DNA of 64,000 bases, taken from Corallium rubrum. Its lineage: Eukaryota; Cnidaria; Anthozoa; Scleralcyonacea; Coralliidae. Numbering within the stretch: position 1 is the first letter of the stretch; every line of letters begins with the position of its first letter. The DNA lies in contig OZ036005.1 in the NCBI GenBank assembly GCA_964035015.1, forward strand, positions 13,743,968 to 13,807,967, written 5' to 3'. This document shows, one piece after another, positions 54,765-64,000 of the stretch. The notes beneath the pieces are model-generated. The model ran no database searches. It worked only from the letters and a program-made list of their open reading frames with translations, and was not told the DNA's origin. The translations under genes and the position numbers were made by a program.

Positions 54765-55967
54765 TAGAAATACATGATCGCAACAACCCCTCGCTCACTT
54801 TTAATATATACATTTTTGTAAACCACCCCCACCACCACCATCACACACACTTTCTGGTTTTGGTTGTTTTGTTTTTTATTTAAGTCTATTATAGTTTTTA
54901 TATTTAGTCTATGTAATAATAAATTAACAGCCTGAAAAATTTGAATAGAAAGAGAGAAACAAACCAGTATAACATCAAAGAAAATTCATTGGCGAAGTTC
55001 ACCTGGCTGTAGTCATGTACTGTAGTATTAAGTATTGACACGCAAAAAGAGCATACAAAGTCAATATTAAAAAAGAAACTATAGCCCTAAACTAAGACTA
55101 TAGTCCTAAGTCTAAGGCTATAGTCCTAAGACTAAATTTATAAGACTGTAGTCCTAAGACTAAATTTATAAGACTATATATAGTCCTGACTAAATTTATA
55201 AGACTATAGTCCTAAGGCTATAGTCCTAAGACTAAGACTATATATTGTCCTAAGACTAAGATTATACTCCTAAGACTATAGTCCTAAGACTAAGATTATA
55301 GTCCTAAGACTATAGTCCTAAGACTAAGATTATAGTCCTAAGACTATATATAGTCCTAAGACTAAGATAATAGTCCTAAGGCTATAGTCCTAATACTAAG
55401 ATTATAGTCCTAAGACTAAGATTATTATTAAGTCCTAAGACTATAGTCCTAAGACTAAGACTATAGTCCTATAACAACGAGATGAACCAAATAACACATT
55501 TTCATTCAAAATAGATAATAGTGGCCAAGAAAAGACACAATGCCACGTCCTAGCGTCCAAACTCCAAAGACAATTGTAGACAAGAATATTATTTATATTG
55601 CATGATTTTCTTTTTCAAGACTCAGCTAAACTGTTAAATATGAATCTCCTACCGTTAAACTTTCTTCTGCTTTTGTCACCACAAACACTGCCAATTCAGT
55701 CTATACTCTTTTCAGAATTCAGATTGTTTTTCTCGTTCGGTTTCTTTCGGTTTCTCCGTGACCAGGCATCATTCAGTTCTCTTCAAGATCTAAAAAGCCG
55801 TTTGTTTTCAAACTGATTTCTTCATCTTCTCCCTCGAGTTAAGTAGAATACACCAGAGCAGATTGCTTTACAGGTTTCGGCCAGTTTCAGGCCACAGTAC
55901 GAGTCGTTTTCGGTCTAGCAGTAACCCTGCTATTCGAATTCCGAACTGCGAAAGTTGCGGATTTGTT

Positions 55968-56008
<41 letters not shown>

Positions 56009-56121
56009 ATCTCGCAGAATTTCTTTCCCATTTGCTGTAATTTCGCGTGTACTCCACGCGTGTCGAGATTAGCACCCTCACCCGGGCTCCGGGCCTTCGG
56101 CCCTACGCCCGGGCTCGGGGA
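54764..56121 (-). mobile_element. Third Helitron (H3), inserted in H1
   Basis: Intact minus-strand copy of 1,358 bp: CTAGAAATACATGATCGC at the plus-strand left edge, and the GGGCCTTCGGCCC stem with CTCGGGGA at the right edge. The outer Helitron resumes directly with AAACAGGTTTCAGAATTGC. It contains the reverse GACTATAG array at 55076-55470 and a TA tract near 55973-56004. It is the best reference for the family, with no insert of its own. Confidence 0.88.
55076..55470. repeat. Tandem array of CTATAGTCCTAAGA-type units
   Basis: Reverse-orientation counterpart of the array at 29788-30330, at the same relative place in its Helitron. Confidence 0.95.
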
Positions 56122-56242
56122 CAAACAGGTTTCAGAATTGCTTTTGGCTTTTCATCTCGCGTATAAAGTGGACTCCACGCACGTCGAGATTAGCACCCTC
56201 ACCCGGGCTCCGGGCCTTCGGCCCTACGCCCGGGCTCGGGGA

Positions 56243-56914
56243 TAATTATTAAACATTATATATACTTAAATGTTTGAATTCATGGTTTGCACTTGACGTC
56301 ATGGTGGCCATGTTGGAGGAACTTTAACAAAAGAATCTGATTAGCAGCTATTGTATTTTAGAGTATGTTTTCCTCCAACGTGGCCACCGTATCTTTGTCT
56401 TCTAAATCTCACAAGTTTGATTGCAAACATCAATACAGACAGGCCAAAGTATTGTAGTACTGTATTTTGAACCAGATTTCAGAAGGAAATAGACAATATT
56501 CATAAATGGCCGTGGAATTAATATTCTTTTATGTGCATATAAATTAGCCCCTCTGAACTCGTTTTCATGTGCGAAATTCAAAAGAATCTTTACTCTAAAA
56601 CGCGGTCAGAGGGGCTAACTTATATGCACATAAAAGGATTTTATACCGTCGGCCATTTATGAATAATGTCTATGGGAGGGGGTAACGGAGAAAATTTTCT
56701 AATATGGAGAGGGGTGGTTAATTGTCAAATTTCTACTTTCTTATTTTTTATAATAGAAAAGAAAAGAATCTTCCCCTTTCACACATAATGACCGGTCCGT
56801 AACATCTGCGTAACTTATGCTTTATAAATTGTAAATATGTACTTACTGTATACAAGTAAGTACCTCAATATTTGGTCACCTCAAACATGACTCTTTTTCA
56901 ATCTTTCCTGTAAG
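56243..56914 (+). other. Intron C backbone and Helitron empty site
   Basis: From about 56390 the sequence matches 8850-9199 and 10245-10300 of intron B and contains the unoccupied A|T at 56753/56754. 56243-56389 has no counterpart in B. It ends with the T-rich tract of the exon 2 acceptor. Confidence 0.75.
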
Positions 56915-57318
56915 GTATCATGATTAATGCGGCTTGGGTGACCATAGCCTCGCTGCTCAACGTTGCAATGGTCTTGGTCTACAGAGCAGATGCCTCCATG
57001 TCCCTATCTTCTTCGCTGGTTCTCGCTGTCCTCCTCGTAATCCTCCTTGTCTGGTTCTTCCTGGAGAACTTCCCGTTGCAAAGCTACCTTAACTATACCT
57101 ATCTTGACTGGCCAGTGGTAGTCTGGGCTCTCTCTGCAAGTCTGGCCAAGAATTGGGACCCCGACAGTACCAGTTCGCGTTTTGTTCTGGCATTATTGGT
57201 CATCACAGTGCTCTTGTTTATTGCGCGAATTACGTTGCAGGTGCTTCGAAATAAGAAAGCAAATGCCTATTACCATCGACCAAAACTGGATGAAAGGTTT
57301 ACACACTGTAGTGTTTAA
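56915..57318 (+). CDS. TspO/MBR-like membrane protein, copy C, exon 2
   Basis: Last exon of copy C, with the same phase-1 acceptor, length and TAA stop as the other two. From the internal Met the protein differs from copy B at a single residue (Ile to Val in AVLLVILLVWFF) although several silent changes are present, a pattern that suggests purifying selection or conversion. It is joined to the exon at 15860-16325 across 40.6 kb. It would complete a 289-residue polytopic protein of TspO/MBR type. Whether such a long, repeat-filled intron is spliced efficiently is unknown. Confidence 0.75.
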
Positions 57319-57559
57319 CAATATACAGACTTGTTTACATTTTTCAAATGTTTTCATTGTTCCTTTGGATGTATTCGGATAACTTTCTTTTACCAGGCAG
57401 AAACATTGAGTCATAGACATTTACGTTTTGAGCTACGTTCAAAAACTTTTAAAATTAGTGTTAAATTGGAGCAAAATTGTTATACGTGATTGTTGCGAGA
57501 CAATTGATTCTGCAATTGTTGCTGAGTAGAACAAGACCTATAACTTCGATTTGGAAGAT
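57319..57559 (+). other. 3' flank of copy C
   Basis: The first 137 bases match copies A and B; the sequence then diverges at the point where A and B carry the HINE. Confidence 0.6.
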
Positions 57560-58683
57560 CTAAAGCCCTGTTTACATGAAGTGGATTGAGTGTTCAAGCC
57601 AAATCTCCGATGTTGTTTCTCCTTGTTGTGTTTACATGAAGAGAATTGAAAGCTTTCGATCTGATCGAAACGGATGGCTGAAGTCAATCCACGCAGTGGA
57701 GTCAGTGGATTGACTTGACTTGAGAATCAAGCTTGGAGTTGAATTGACTTGAATGTCTCCAATCTGATTCATCTTAACACGGTTTAAAGTACTGTTTAAT
57801 AAACGAGCAGGAGTGTTTTATCAGATATAAAGACACGAGGCGAAGCCGAGTGTTTTTATATCTGATAAAACACGAACTGCGAGTTTATTGAACGGCTTCA
57901 AAAACGAACCACTTGGTAAGTTCATTGGCTTAGTAAGTTTGAAAAATAACCTTGTCTAAGCCGAGAAAATCAAAGCTAAAGTTTATGTAAATCAGGAGAT
58001 ATCTTTATCACATATAAAGACACGATACGGTCATGATTTTGTTTTGTGTTTTCCTGTTGAAGTGCTTATATCACTTGTGGGATTTTAACGTATTTGAATA
58101 GAGCAAAAAAAGTTCGTTAATAAGTTATTTTGCCGTTTTTGATTTACTTTAATAGTTTCTGAGATATAAGTCTTTAAACATGCCAATTTCGGCTTTTCGC
58201 CGAAAATTTCCGTCGTTCATTTTTAAAAGCACGGCGGCCTGAGACTCAGAAACCTAAGCCGACCGTCTTCTTTGTGTAATATATGTCGGTGTTTTTGTGA
58301 ATCAATAAGCCAAAATGTAGTTGTTTTGGATTGACTCGTTCCTGAGTCCCAGGCCCCCAAGGTGTTAAAATGAACGACGGAAATTTTTGAAAATTGGCAT
58401 GTTCCGAAGCCAATATGTCAGGAACTATTTGACTAAATCAAAAACGGCAAAATAACTTATTAACTGATTTTTTCTACTCTATTTAAATACGTTAAACCAC
58501 CACAAGTGATATAAGTACTTTAATGAGTGAAGTTGGTGCGTGTTGTAAACATGGCGGACATTGGGGAAACCCCAGAAAATAGTGTTGAAAAACCGCTTAC
58601 AAAAGCAAAAACAGACGGTTGACTTCAGTCGCGTTTTTAGATTCGATTGGACTGTCAATCTGCTTCATGTAAACAAGACCTAA
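57560..58683. mobile_element. Non-autonomous inverted-repeat element, 1.1 kb
   Basis: The ends share TGTTTACATGAAG and its reverse complement. Inside are two more foldbacks: a hairpin at 57796-57892 (GTGTTTTATCAGATATAAA arms) and a larger inverted repeat at 58072-58509 (GAACGACGGAAATTTT type arms). No transposase frame. Confidence 0.65.
57796..57892. repeat. Hairpin with ACGAGGCGAAGCCGAGT loop
   Basis: Near-perfect arms around a loop reading CACGAGGCGAAGCCGAGTG, almost the same central motif as the hairpin at 12987-13176. Confidence 0.85.
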
Positions 58684-60020
58684 GATTCGAAAGTTCATGT
58701 TTGACGTAATATTTCATAAAGGAGTGGGAGTATTTTACCAGGGGTTTAGCCCAGTTCTCACTTGTCGTAAGAATCGTATGGATCGAAGACCGTTCCAGCC
58801 CCGATTGTCGGCGATTCTCACGACAGCCCAGGGACGCAGCCAGGATTTTGAAAGGGGGGGGGGGGGGGGGAAAGCCGAAATCAAAATAGATTTTTAGGGG
58901 GGAGGGGGCATGCTCCCCTGGGAAATTTTGAAATCGAGAGTCGCTGAAATGCCATTTCCTGGCTTTTGGACTTTGCAAGCCTGGATATTAGCGTCCGGTC
59001 ACGGTTCTGAGACATTACGCTACGTTATGAGAAGTTACTCAACTGTTGAGAAGTTATACTCAACTAACCTTCAGAAGTGTACTACGTTCTAACAAGTTAA
59101 TATGCTTTCAGAGAATTTACCCTTAAGCTGCGTTTTGAGATGTTACAGACTTACAGACAGATATAGAACGTAGTTACATACTGTAGAACGTAGTGCAACT
59201 TCTTTAAATCAGTGAATGTAGTATTCTTCTCAGAACATAGCATAATTTTTCTAAATGCGGCAAAGCATCTCGGATAAGTTGTGTGAACGTAGCGTTACTT
59301 TTCAGAACGTAATGTAACTTTTCAGAATATAGCGTACTTTTCAGAACGTACATGTAGCATTACTTCTGTGAACGCAACAACGTGAAAAGAAGTAATGGTT
59401 GATTCAGAGGCAATGAAGAGGGGAGTAACTACTGAAAAAAGTTGCGAAGCTGATTCGCACCTTGTGACAGGTACATTTTGTTTTATGACAGGCACAATTT
59501 GATTGATGCTTGTCATTTTGGCAGGAACGACAAAACAAATTATATCCAGGCTTGGGACTTTGGAGGAAGATTTTACAGACTCTTAAGTAAAAAAACGTCA
59601 TATAAAATTCTCAAAACACGCAAACGTCACATTGTAGATTGAATACACTGTTTACAGTTTCCTGACATAATTCACATTGCATCAGTTTTGTAGCTACATG
59701 TCTGTTGCTTTATATCTAAAGGGGGAGCCGCGGCTTCCCCCCCCCCCCCCCCCTGGCTACGTCCCTGCGACAGCCACGTCCACATTTTTAGGTGAGTTCC
59801 TAACGGAAAGACTAAAATGTAAACCTAGAATGCACTATACACCTTGGGGGATAATATTATTTGAATTGCCTCTCGTTTCCATTTACTTTTGACGAGATAT
59901 GGCTATTTAAACAGTGCACAGCATTGAAATACTGGATATACACCACAAGGTTCCGGTGTCGTGTGAACGCCTTCAAAGCGTCGTTAAATTATGACGGATT
60001 CGTGTGAACGTAACCACATT
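58684..60020. other. Non-coding repeat-rich DNA
   Basis: Contains a G-run at 58854-58870 and a C-run at 59738-59752, flanked by inverted GGGACGCAGCCAGG / CCTGGCTACGTCCC, probably the ends of a roughly 950-bp element. Inside, 59020-59360 is a degenerate series of AGAACGTAGTGTAACTTTTC-like repeats. No gene is supported. Confidence 0.45.
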
Positions 60021-61130
60021 TTACCGTTTATCTTCTACACCGGACTCGTGTGAACGGGGTTTCAGGGTGTCAGAGTTCCTGTCCCACACTACTCCCATTA
60101 CCTTGATTTCATCATCGGTGCAAACTGCATTGTTTAAGGTGATCTTGGAGTATCCTTCATCTTCTTCGATTACATGAGACTGGAATGTATTCCTTTTGAC
60201 TTGGGAATGAGCTTCTGCTGCTGGTGATGAGGAGATTTCTTCTTGAATGATCTTTTCATTTAATTCCTTGCTGTTGGTAGCCCATTTCCTCATGTTGAAT
60301 CCTCCATCCTTGAAGCATCCCTTGAGCCTTTGATAAAGGTCGAAGCATTCTTGGACTGATTCTCTTCCAGATGCATAGTCATCCACATATAATGACTTTA
60401 TCACATCAAGAACAAACTGAGGATTGATGGCTTGATATTTGGCTAGATGATTTCTCAAAACTGCGTTTAGAATGAAGGGAGAGCATACTAGACCAAAGAC
60501 GAGGCGTGTGAATCGAAAGACAATCTCTTTTGGATTCTTGGCTTCTAAATCATCCACCCACAGAAATCTCAGTAGATCTCGTTGCTCGGGGGTAATCTCT
60601 ACATTCAGGAAGGCTTTTTCCAGATCTCCAACCAATGCTATCTTCCTCAGACGAAAGCGCATCAAGATATCAAATATCAGGGGAAGCAAGGATGGACCAG
60701 GTAGCAAACATTCATTCAAGCTTGCTTCTTGACCTTGCTTTGAACTTGCATCATACACAATCCTGAGCTTTGTGGTACTCTTATCTTCTCTGACTACTTC
60801 TCTATGTGGAATATAATGCACAGTACCTGGAATGACATTCTTCACTTCTTCTCTCTTTACTTCTTGAATTACTCCAGAGTTTAATTGTTCTTTAATCACT
60901 CTGTCATATTCATGAAGAATGTCAGGTGATGACCTTATTCTTCTCATTAGTGAACCAAGCCTGCGATGGGCTGTAGTGTAGTTATCTGGGATGACTGGAT
61001 GTTCTTGCTTGAAAGGGAGAGGCGCTTCATAATGACATTCATTTTGCTTGATGCTTTTCAGATAATCTTCATACATATCTGCTTCACCGTCCTTGATACC
61101 CAGGGTATCATAATCCCAAAATTTAGCCAA
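60021..61130 (-). CDS. BEL/Pao reverse transcriptase fragment
   Basis: Encodes the Pao-type linker and reverse transcriptase: TTKLRIVYDASSK (about 119-131), VGDLEKAFLNVEI with catalytic D169, FRFTRLVFGLVCSPFILNA, and SLYVDDYASG with the YVDD catalytic box (248-251), then GGFNMRKWATNS. The family uses this enzyme to copy genomic RNA in cytoplasmic particles. The frame ends shortly after VMGVVWDRNSDTL, where sequence unlike BEL begins (about 60063). RNase H and integrase are therefore missing. The overlap with 61058-61429 in another frame marks a frameshift of the original pol. Confidence 0.92.
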   Translation of the reverse strand: MAKFWDYDTLGIKDGEADMYEDYLKSIKQNECHYEAPLPFKQEHPVIPDNYTTAHRRLGSLMRRIRSSPDILHEYDRVIKEQLNSGVIQEVKREEVKNVIPGTVHYIPHREVVREDKSTTKLRIVYDASSKQGQEASLNECLLPGPSLLPLIFDILMRFRLRKIALVGDLEKAFLNVEITPEQRDLLRFLWVDDLEAKNPKEIVFRFTRLVFGLVCSPFILNAVLRNHLAKYQAINPQFVLDVIKSLYVDDYASGRESVQECFDLYQRLKGCFKDGGFNMRKWATNSKELNEKIIQEEISSSPAAEAHSQVKRNTFQSHVIEEDEGYSKITLNNAVCTDDEIKVMGVVWDRNSDTLKPRSHESGVEDKR

Positions 61131-61429
61131 CTCTTTTTCAAGGCTGAAAATGGGGTGTCAGGATCCAGTGGTAGTGTAGGACATTCCGTCTCCAATGTAT
61201 GTGCCAAGATCAGATTGGTTGTGGATTCTGTGTTGTCGGGAAGATTGAGTGGACCACTCAGGACGTAACCAAGACTGGTTCCTACTGCTACAGGACCTTC
61301 ATTCGACTCCCCCCGTACCACCTTATCTTGGATGAATAACCAATAGAAATCTGCACCAATCATAACATCGACATCTAGACTTTCTTCACTTCCACTGGGT
61401 GAAATGTCAGCCAGGTGAAGTTCTTGCAA
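61058..61429 (-). pseudogene. BEL/Pao protease C-terminal segment
   Basis: Reads LADISP, then VDVMIGADFYWLFI and SLGYVLSGP, the C-terminal part of the Pao-type aspartic protease (DUF1758-like). It lies between the Gag-protease frame and the reverse transcriptase frame, each in another phase. Two frameshifts within about 370 bases separate what should be one polyprotein. Confidence 0.8.
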
Positions 61430-63165
61430 ATAGGGATAGAGTTCTGCTGTGCAAATTCAATGGACTGGTTAGACAATGGACTGCAGATGAGGTCAATTTC
61501 ATACGCATTGATGTATACCTTGAGGTTATCAGCACATTCTACTGCTAGTTGCACAACATCACATTTCTTTACAGATGCTTGTTCCTTGCCAAACGTTTTT
61601 ATCATGACTGTTTCAGAACCGATAGATTTAAGATTTAACTTTCTTCTCAAGTTAGATGTAACATATGACTTTTGTGAACAAGAATCGAACAGAATTCTTG
61701 TCTGACAGGAAGAACTTTCGTTGTGAGGGGCTTGAACCTTGGCTCTCGCTGTTTGCAGTAAAACACGCTTGTTGTTGGGATTTCGAGTAAAATACAAAGA
61801 TGTACTTACAGTCTGATTGTTCTGAGACGTTTCTTCCTTTGGTTTCCGAGGTGGATTTCCTACACTGGCTTGAGCGGTGCAGATCGAAGTGTGATGTCTG
61901 GCTCCACAGCGAAAACAATTACGTTGGCTTCCACACTTGCGACTGATATGACCACTTTGTAAACAAACAAAGCACTTCCCTTTTCGACGTAGAACACATC
62001 TTCTCGCATCGGGTTCGGTAACAACAGAGCAAGCGATAGACTTATGGTCTCCACTACAAAATGTGCACCAAAACGAACCATTTACCTTTTCTTTCTCCTT
62101 TGCTGAGTGCGAATTTCGGGTAGACTTGTCGAAATTCGTATGAAAGGCGCCTGTTGTTGAGTGTTGTTTACGGTAGAAATTCGATTCGCTTTTCTTTTCT
62201 TTGACCATGGATCCAAGGGCACATTTCTCCCGCAACTGTAACTCCTCTCGAAAGGATCTCAACAAGCAATTCAGATCCCATTCATCGGACAGTTTTCGGC
62301 CTAAGACCAGACGTAAATCTTTAAGGATTTTGGCCATTATTGCTGGTGTTAAAAACGTTCCATACGTGTCTGGAGAGATACCAATCCCATTCAAACTTCT
62401 CACGGTCGCTTCGGTTTTGTCGTAAAGTTGGCGTAACTTCTTGAGATCGTTGTCGTCGTTGACCACTGGCAATTGCATCAATATTTCCATGTGTTTTGAG
62501 ATAACTACTTGCTTATCGCCAAATCGTTCCTTTAGCAGATCGACAGCTTCTTTGTAGTTAGCGCTCGTTAATGGTAAACCCGATATAGCACTGATTGCTG
62601 AACCTTCCATTAACGATTTCAGATATTGAAATTTGTCGACATCGTTTAAATCATCGTTGTCATGAATTGCTGAGGCAAAGCTGTCCCAAAAAGCTATCCA
62701 CTTCGTCGGGTCTCCATCGAACCGTGGCAGAGATAACTTCGGAAGTCTTGTTTTGCTCAATGGCTTCGAAGCGTGACCTTGATGTTGCTCGCTGTTTGAA
62801 ATGTTTTGAACGGTCTCAGAGTGTTCAACTTGCGCCGTTTTGGTAATATCAGTTGCCTTGAGATATGTAGATATTGCACAGATTGATTCTTGCACGGCGG
62901 CATCGAAATCACACCTTTCAAAGATTTCCTTTTCAATGTTGTCGGCGTCGAGCGACTCGGCTATTTGATTATGCAACAATTCTAAATCCTTTTGTTGTTT
63001 TTCGAGGGCTATCTTGTAGGACTCGAGTTCTGGGCGACATTCGTCTGATCCATCTTTCAGTACCTCATGTACGTTGCCAATCACTTTCTTTACAAAGCAT
63101 CTGTGACCATTTCGTGTTTGAAGTTTCTTCTTTAATTCTAGGGACATGTCTCCTTGACACTTCAA
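61375..63165 (-). CDS. BEL/Pao Gag with zinc knuckles and protease start
   Basis: A 596-codon frame from ATG. Residues 10-120 are largely helical; 140-310 form the Pao Gag core (DUF1759-like: LPKLSLPRFDGDPTKWIAFW). Three C-C-H-C type zinc knuckles lie at about 367-379, 398-411 and 417-429. The aspartic protease starts at ILFDSCSQKSYV (D494), where the usual Asp-Ser/Thr-Gly is Asp-Ser-Cys. The frame leaves the protease by frameshift near 61430. Gag forms the particle and binds RNA; the protease would process it. The start codon lies 25 bases from the primer-binding region. Confidence 0.9.
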   Translation of the reverse strand: MKCQGDMSLELKKKLQTRNGHRCFVKKVIGNVHEVLKDGSDECRPELESYKIALEKQQKDLELLHNQIAESLDADNIEKEIFERCDFDAAVQESICAISTYLKATDITKTAQVEHSETVQNISNSEQHQGHASKPLSKTRLPKLSLPRFDGDPTKWIAFWDSFASAIHDNDDLNDVDKFQYLKSLMEGSAISAISGLPLTSANYKEAVDLLKERFGDKQVVISKHMEILMQLPVVNDDNDLKKLRQLYDKTEATVRSLNGIGISPDTYGTFLTPAIMAKILKDLRLVLGRKLSDEWDLNCLLRSFREELQLREKCALGSMVKEKKSESNFYRKQHSTTGAFHTNFDKSTRNSHSAKEKEKVNGSFWCTFCSGDHKSIACSVVTEPDARRCVLRRKGKCFVCLQSGHISRKCGSQRNCFRCGARHHTSICTAQASVGNPPRKPKEETSQNNQTVSTSLYFTRNPNNKRVLLQTARAKVQAPHNESSSCQTRILFDSCSQKSYVTSNLRRKLNLKSIGSETVMIKTFGKEQASVKKCDVVQLAVECADNLKVYINAYEIDLICSPLSNQSIEFAQQNSIPICKNFTWLTFHPVEVKKV

Positions 63166-63189
63166 AGTTCAGTTCATCAAATATTATTC

Positions 63190-63207
63190 CCGAGAGTCGG
63201 CACCAAA
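63190..63207 (-). other. Primer-binding site of the BEL/Pao element
   Basis: On the minus strand TTTGGTGCCGACTCTCGGG directly follows ...TATAACA. This is the usual BEL arrangement of LTR end, short spacer and tRNA-complementary TGGTGCCGA. Confidence 0.7.
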
Positions 63208-64000
63208 TGTTATAAATACGACAATACTCAATAGAAATGTACTCTTAAGTTAACTCCTTTAAGGTGGTAGTTGATACTTAATCAACTAAAACACTTTTTA
63301 GGCTCTATTTTTAAAAATATCAGACCAACCACATTGAAACTTGGCACAAAGTTAGTGCAAGGCATGCCACATATATTAAGCTTTGTCGAAGCACAGGATG
63401 GGCCTTGGTTGCCATGGAAACAATGAATAAACATAAATGGCGTACTCACTGCTTACAGTGATAACTCAAAGGGAAAAATAGATATCAACACCAAACTTGG
63501 TAATACTGTTGGTTAGGTCAAAAGCTATGCAATGAATGGTGGAATTTTTATTGGAGTTAATTGCCGAGTCCGAATGCTGAAAATAGCCAGTTTCCATGGT
63601 AACAAAGGAAAAACTGCATAATATACAAAACTGACCATTCATTGCATAGATTATGATAAGGTTGATAATCAGCCCAAAAATCATCAAAATCCATCAAATC
63701 CCCTTTGAGTTATCATTGTTACCATTCTCGTTCATGAATAATTCATTAGTTTGAGAAAATCCAGGTTAAAGTGTTAACAAATTTCATCGCCTTAACTTTG
63801 CCTTACTTTTCAAAACTAGCTATCATAATCTGATGTTAATGGTAAAAATAGTTAGAATATTGTCTATTGACATGTTTACTATAGAAATATTGGACATTTG
63901 TGCTAAAAAGTCAATGACTAAGCATCTAGACCAAGGGTTACCTCACTTGGATCACTCGTTTTTGCCGGTTTGCTTCTATCGTTCATGTGACAGTCATATT
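63208..64000 (-). repeat. Probable 5' LTR of the BEL/Pao element and beyond
   Basis: The plus strand starts TGTTATAAATACGAC, the complement of an LTR ending in CA. The other LTR edge cannot be placed, and with no second LTR in the window its length is unknown. The remainder is AT-rich, without a gene. Confidence 0.5.

Larger units (their letters stand above)
33234..56242 (-). mobile_element. Outer Helitron (H1) of the nested complex
   Basis: Minus-strand Helitron in three pieces: 33234-33482 (3' end, CTAGAAATACATGAACGC on the plus strand), 53926-54763, and 56122-56242 (5' end with the GGGCCTTCGGCCC stem, ending CTCGGGGA). The pieces join exactly when two further Helitrons, 33483-53925 and 54764-56121, are removed, as the intact relative at 54764-56121 shows. 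It encodes nothing recognisable itself. Confidence 0.8.
16326..56914 (+). other. Intron of copy C (40.6 kb)
   Basis: Bounded by GTAAGT and the same acceptor as copy B. Backbone pieces 16326-16386, 30649-33233 and 56243-56914 match the copy B intron; between them sit a 14.3-kb Helitron and a 23-kb nested complex. No polyadenylated host exon of this gene is seen inside. Confidence 0.75.
60063..63207 (-). mobile_element. BEL/Pao LTR retrotransposon, 3'-truncated
   Basis: Order on the minus strand: LTR edge, primer-binding site, Gag, protease, reverse transcriptase, then loss of RNase H, integrase and the 3' LTR. Three reading frames mean it is inactive. The left boundary is an inference from the loss of similarity to Pao pol. 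Confidence 0.85.

Overview
The window reads as invertebrate animal DNA, most likely a cnidarian (anthozoan-like). It is AT-rich, has split genes with GT-AG introns, and is dominated by DNA transposons, Helitrons and Helentrons plus a BEL/Pao retroelement. The taxon is an inference from this transposon mix; nothing seen fixes it.

The only host gene recognised is a two-exon gene for a multi-pass membrane protein of the TspO/MBR (translocator protein / peripheral benzodiazepine receptor) superfamily. It occurs as three tandem copies on the + strand. Copy A contributes only its last exon (218-621). Copy B is complete: exon 1 at 2963-3452, a 7.5-kb intron, exon 2 at 10962-11365. Copy C is complete: exon 1 at 15860-16325, a 40.6-kb intron, exon 2 at 56915-57318. 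Splice phases match (phase 1) and the exon 2 proteins are almost identical. Copies A and B repeat with a period of about 10,752 bp.

The B and C introns are collinear apart from precise insertions, so each serves as the empty-site control for the other. B has gained a 2.7-kb hAT element (8-bp target duplication) and a 1.0-kb Helitron. C has gained a 14.3-kb Helitron (16387-30648), itself filled by a 9.8-kb Mutator-like foldback element with giant tandem-repeat arms. C has also gained a 23-kb complex (33234-56242) nested like Russian dolls: a minus-strand Helitron holds a plus-strand Helitron, which holds a 19.3-kb element with 1-kb terminal inverted repeats and an integrase-like transposase, which holds an 11-kb Helentron. 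These insertions account for nearly the whole difference in intron length.

The Helentron (35511-46514, minus strand) keeps the most coding sequence: an N-terminal membrane/basic region, a 2A ribosome-skipping motif, a papain-fold-like protease, a DUF6570-like region, a HUH Rep domain, a PIF1-type helicase and a C-terminal AP-endonuclease-like domain. It is broken by at least three small frameshifts in simple sequence. The 19.3-kb host element carries the same 52-codon first exon in both inverted repeats, so its two convergent genes would share a promoter and N-terminus.

Downstream of copy C lie MITE-like inverted repeats (57.5-59.8 kb) and a 3'-truncated BEL/Pao retrotransposon on the minus strand (60.0-63.2 kb) with a primer-binding site and LTR edge at the right border.
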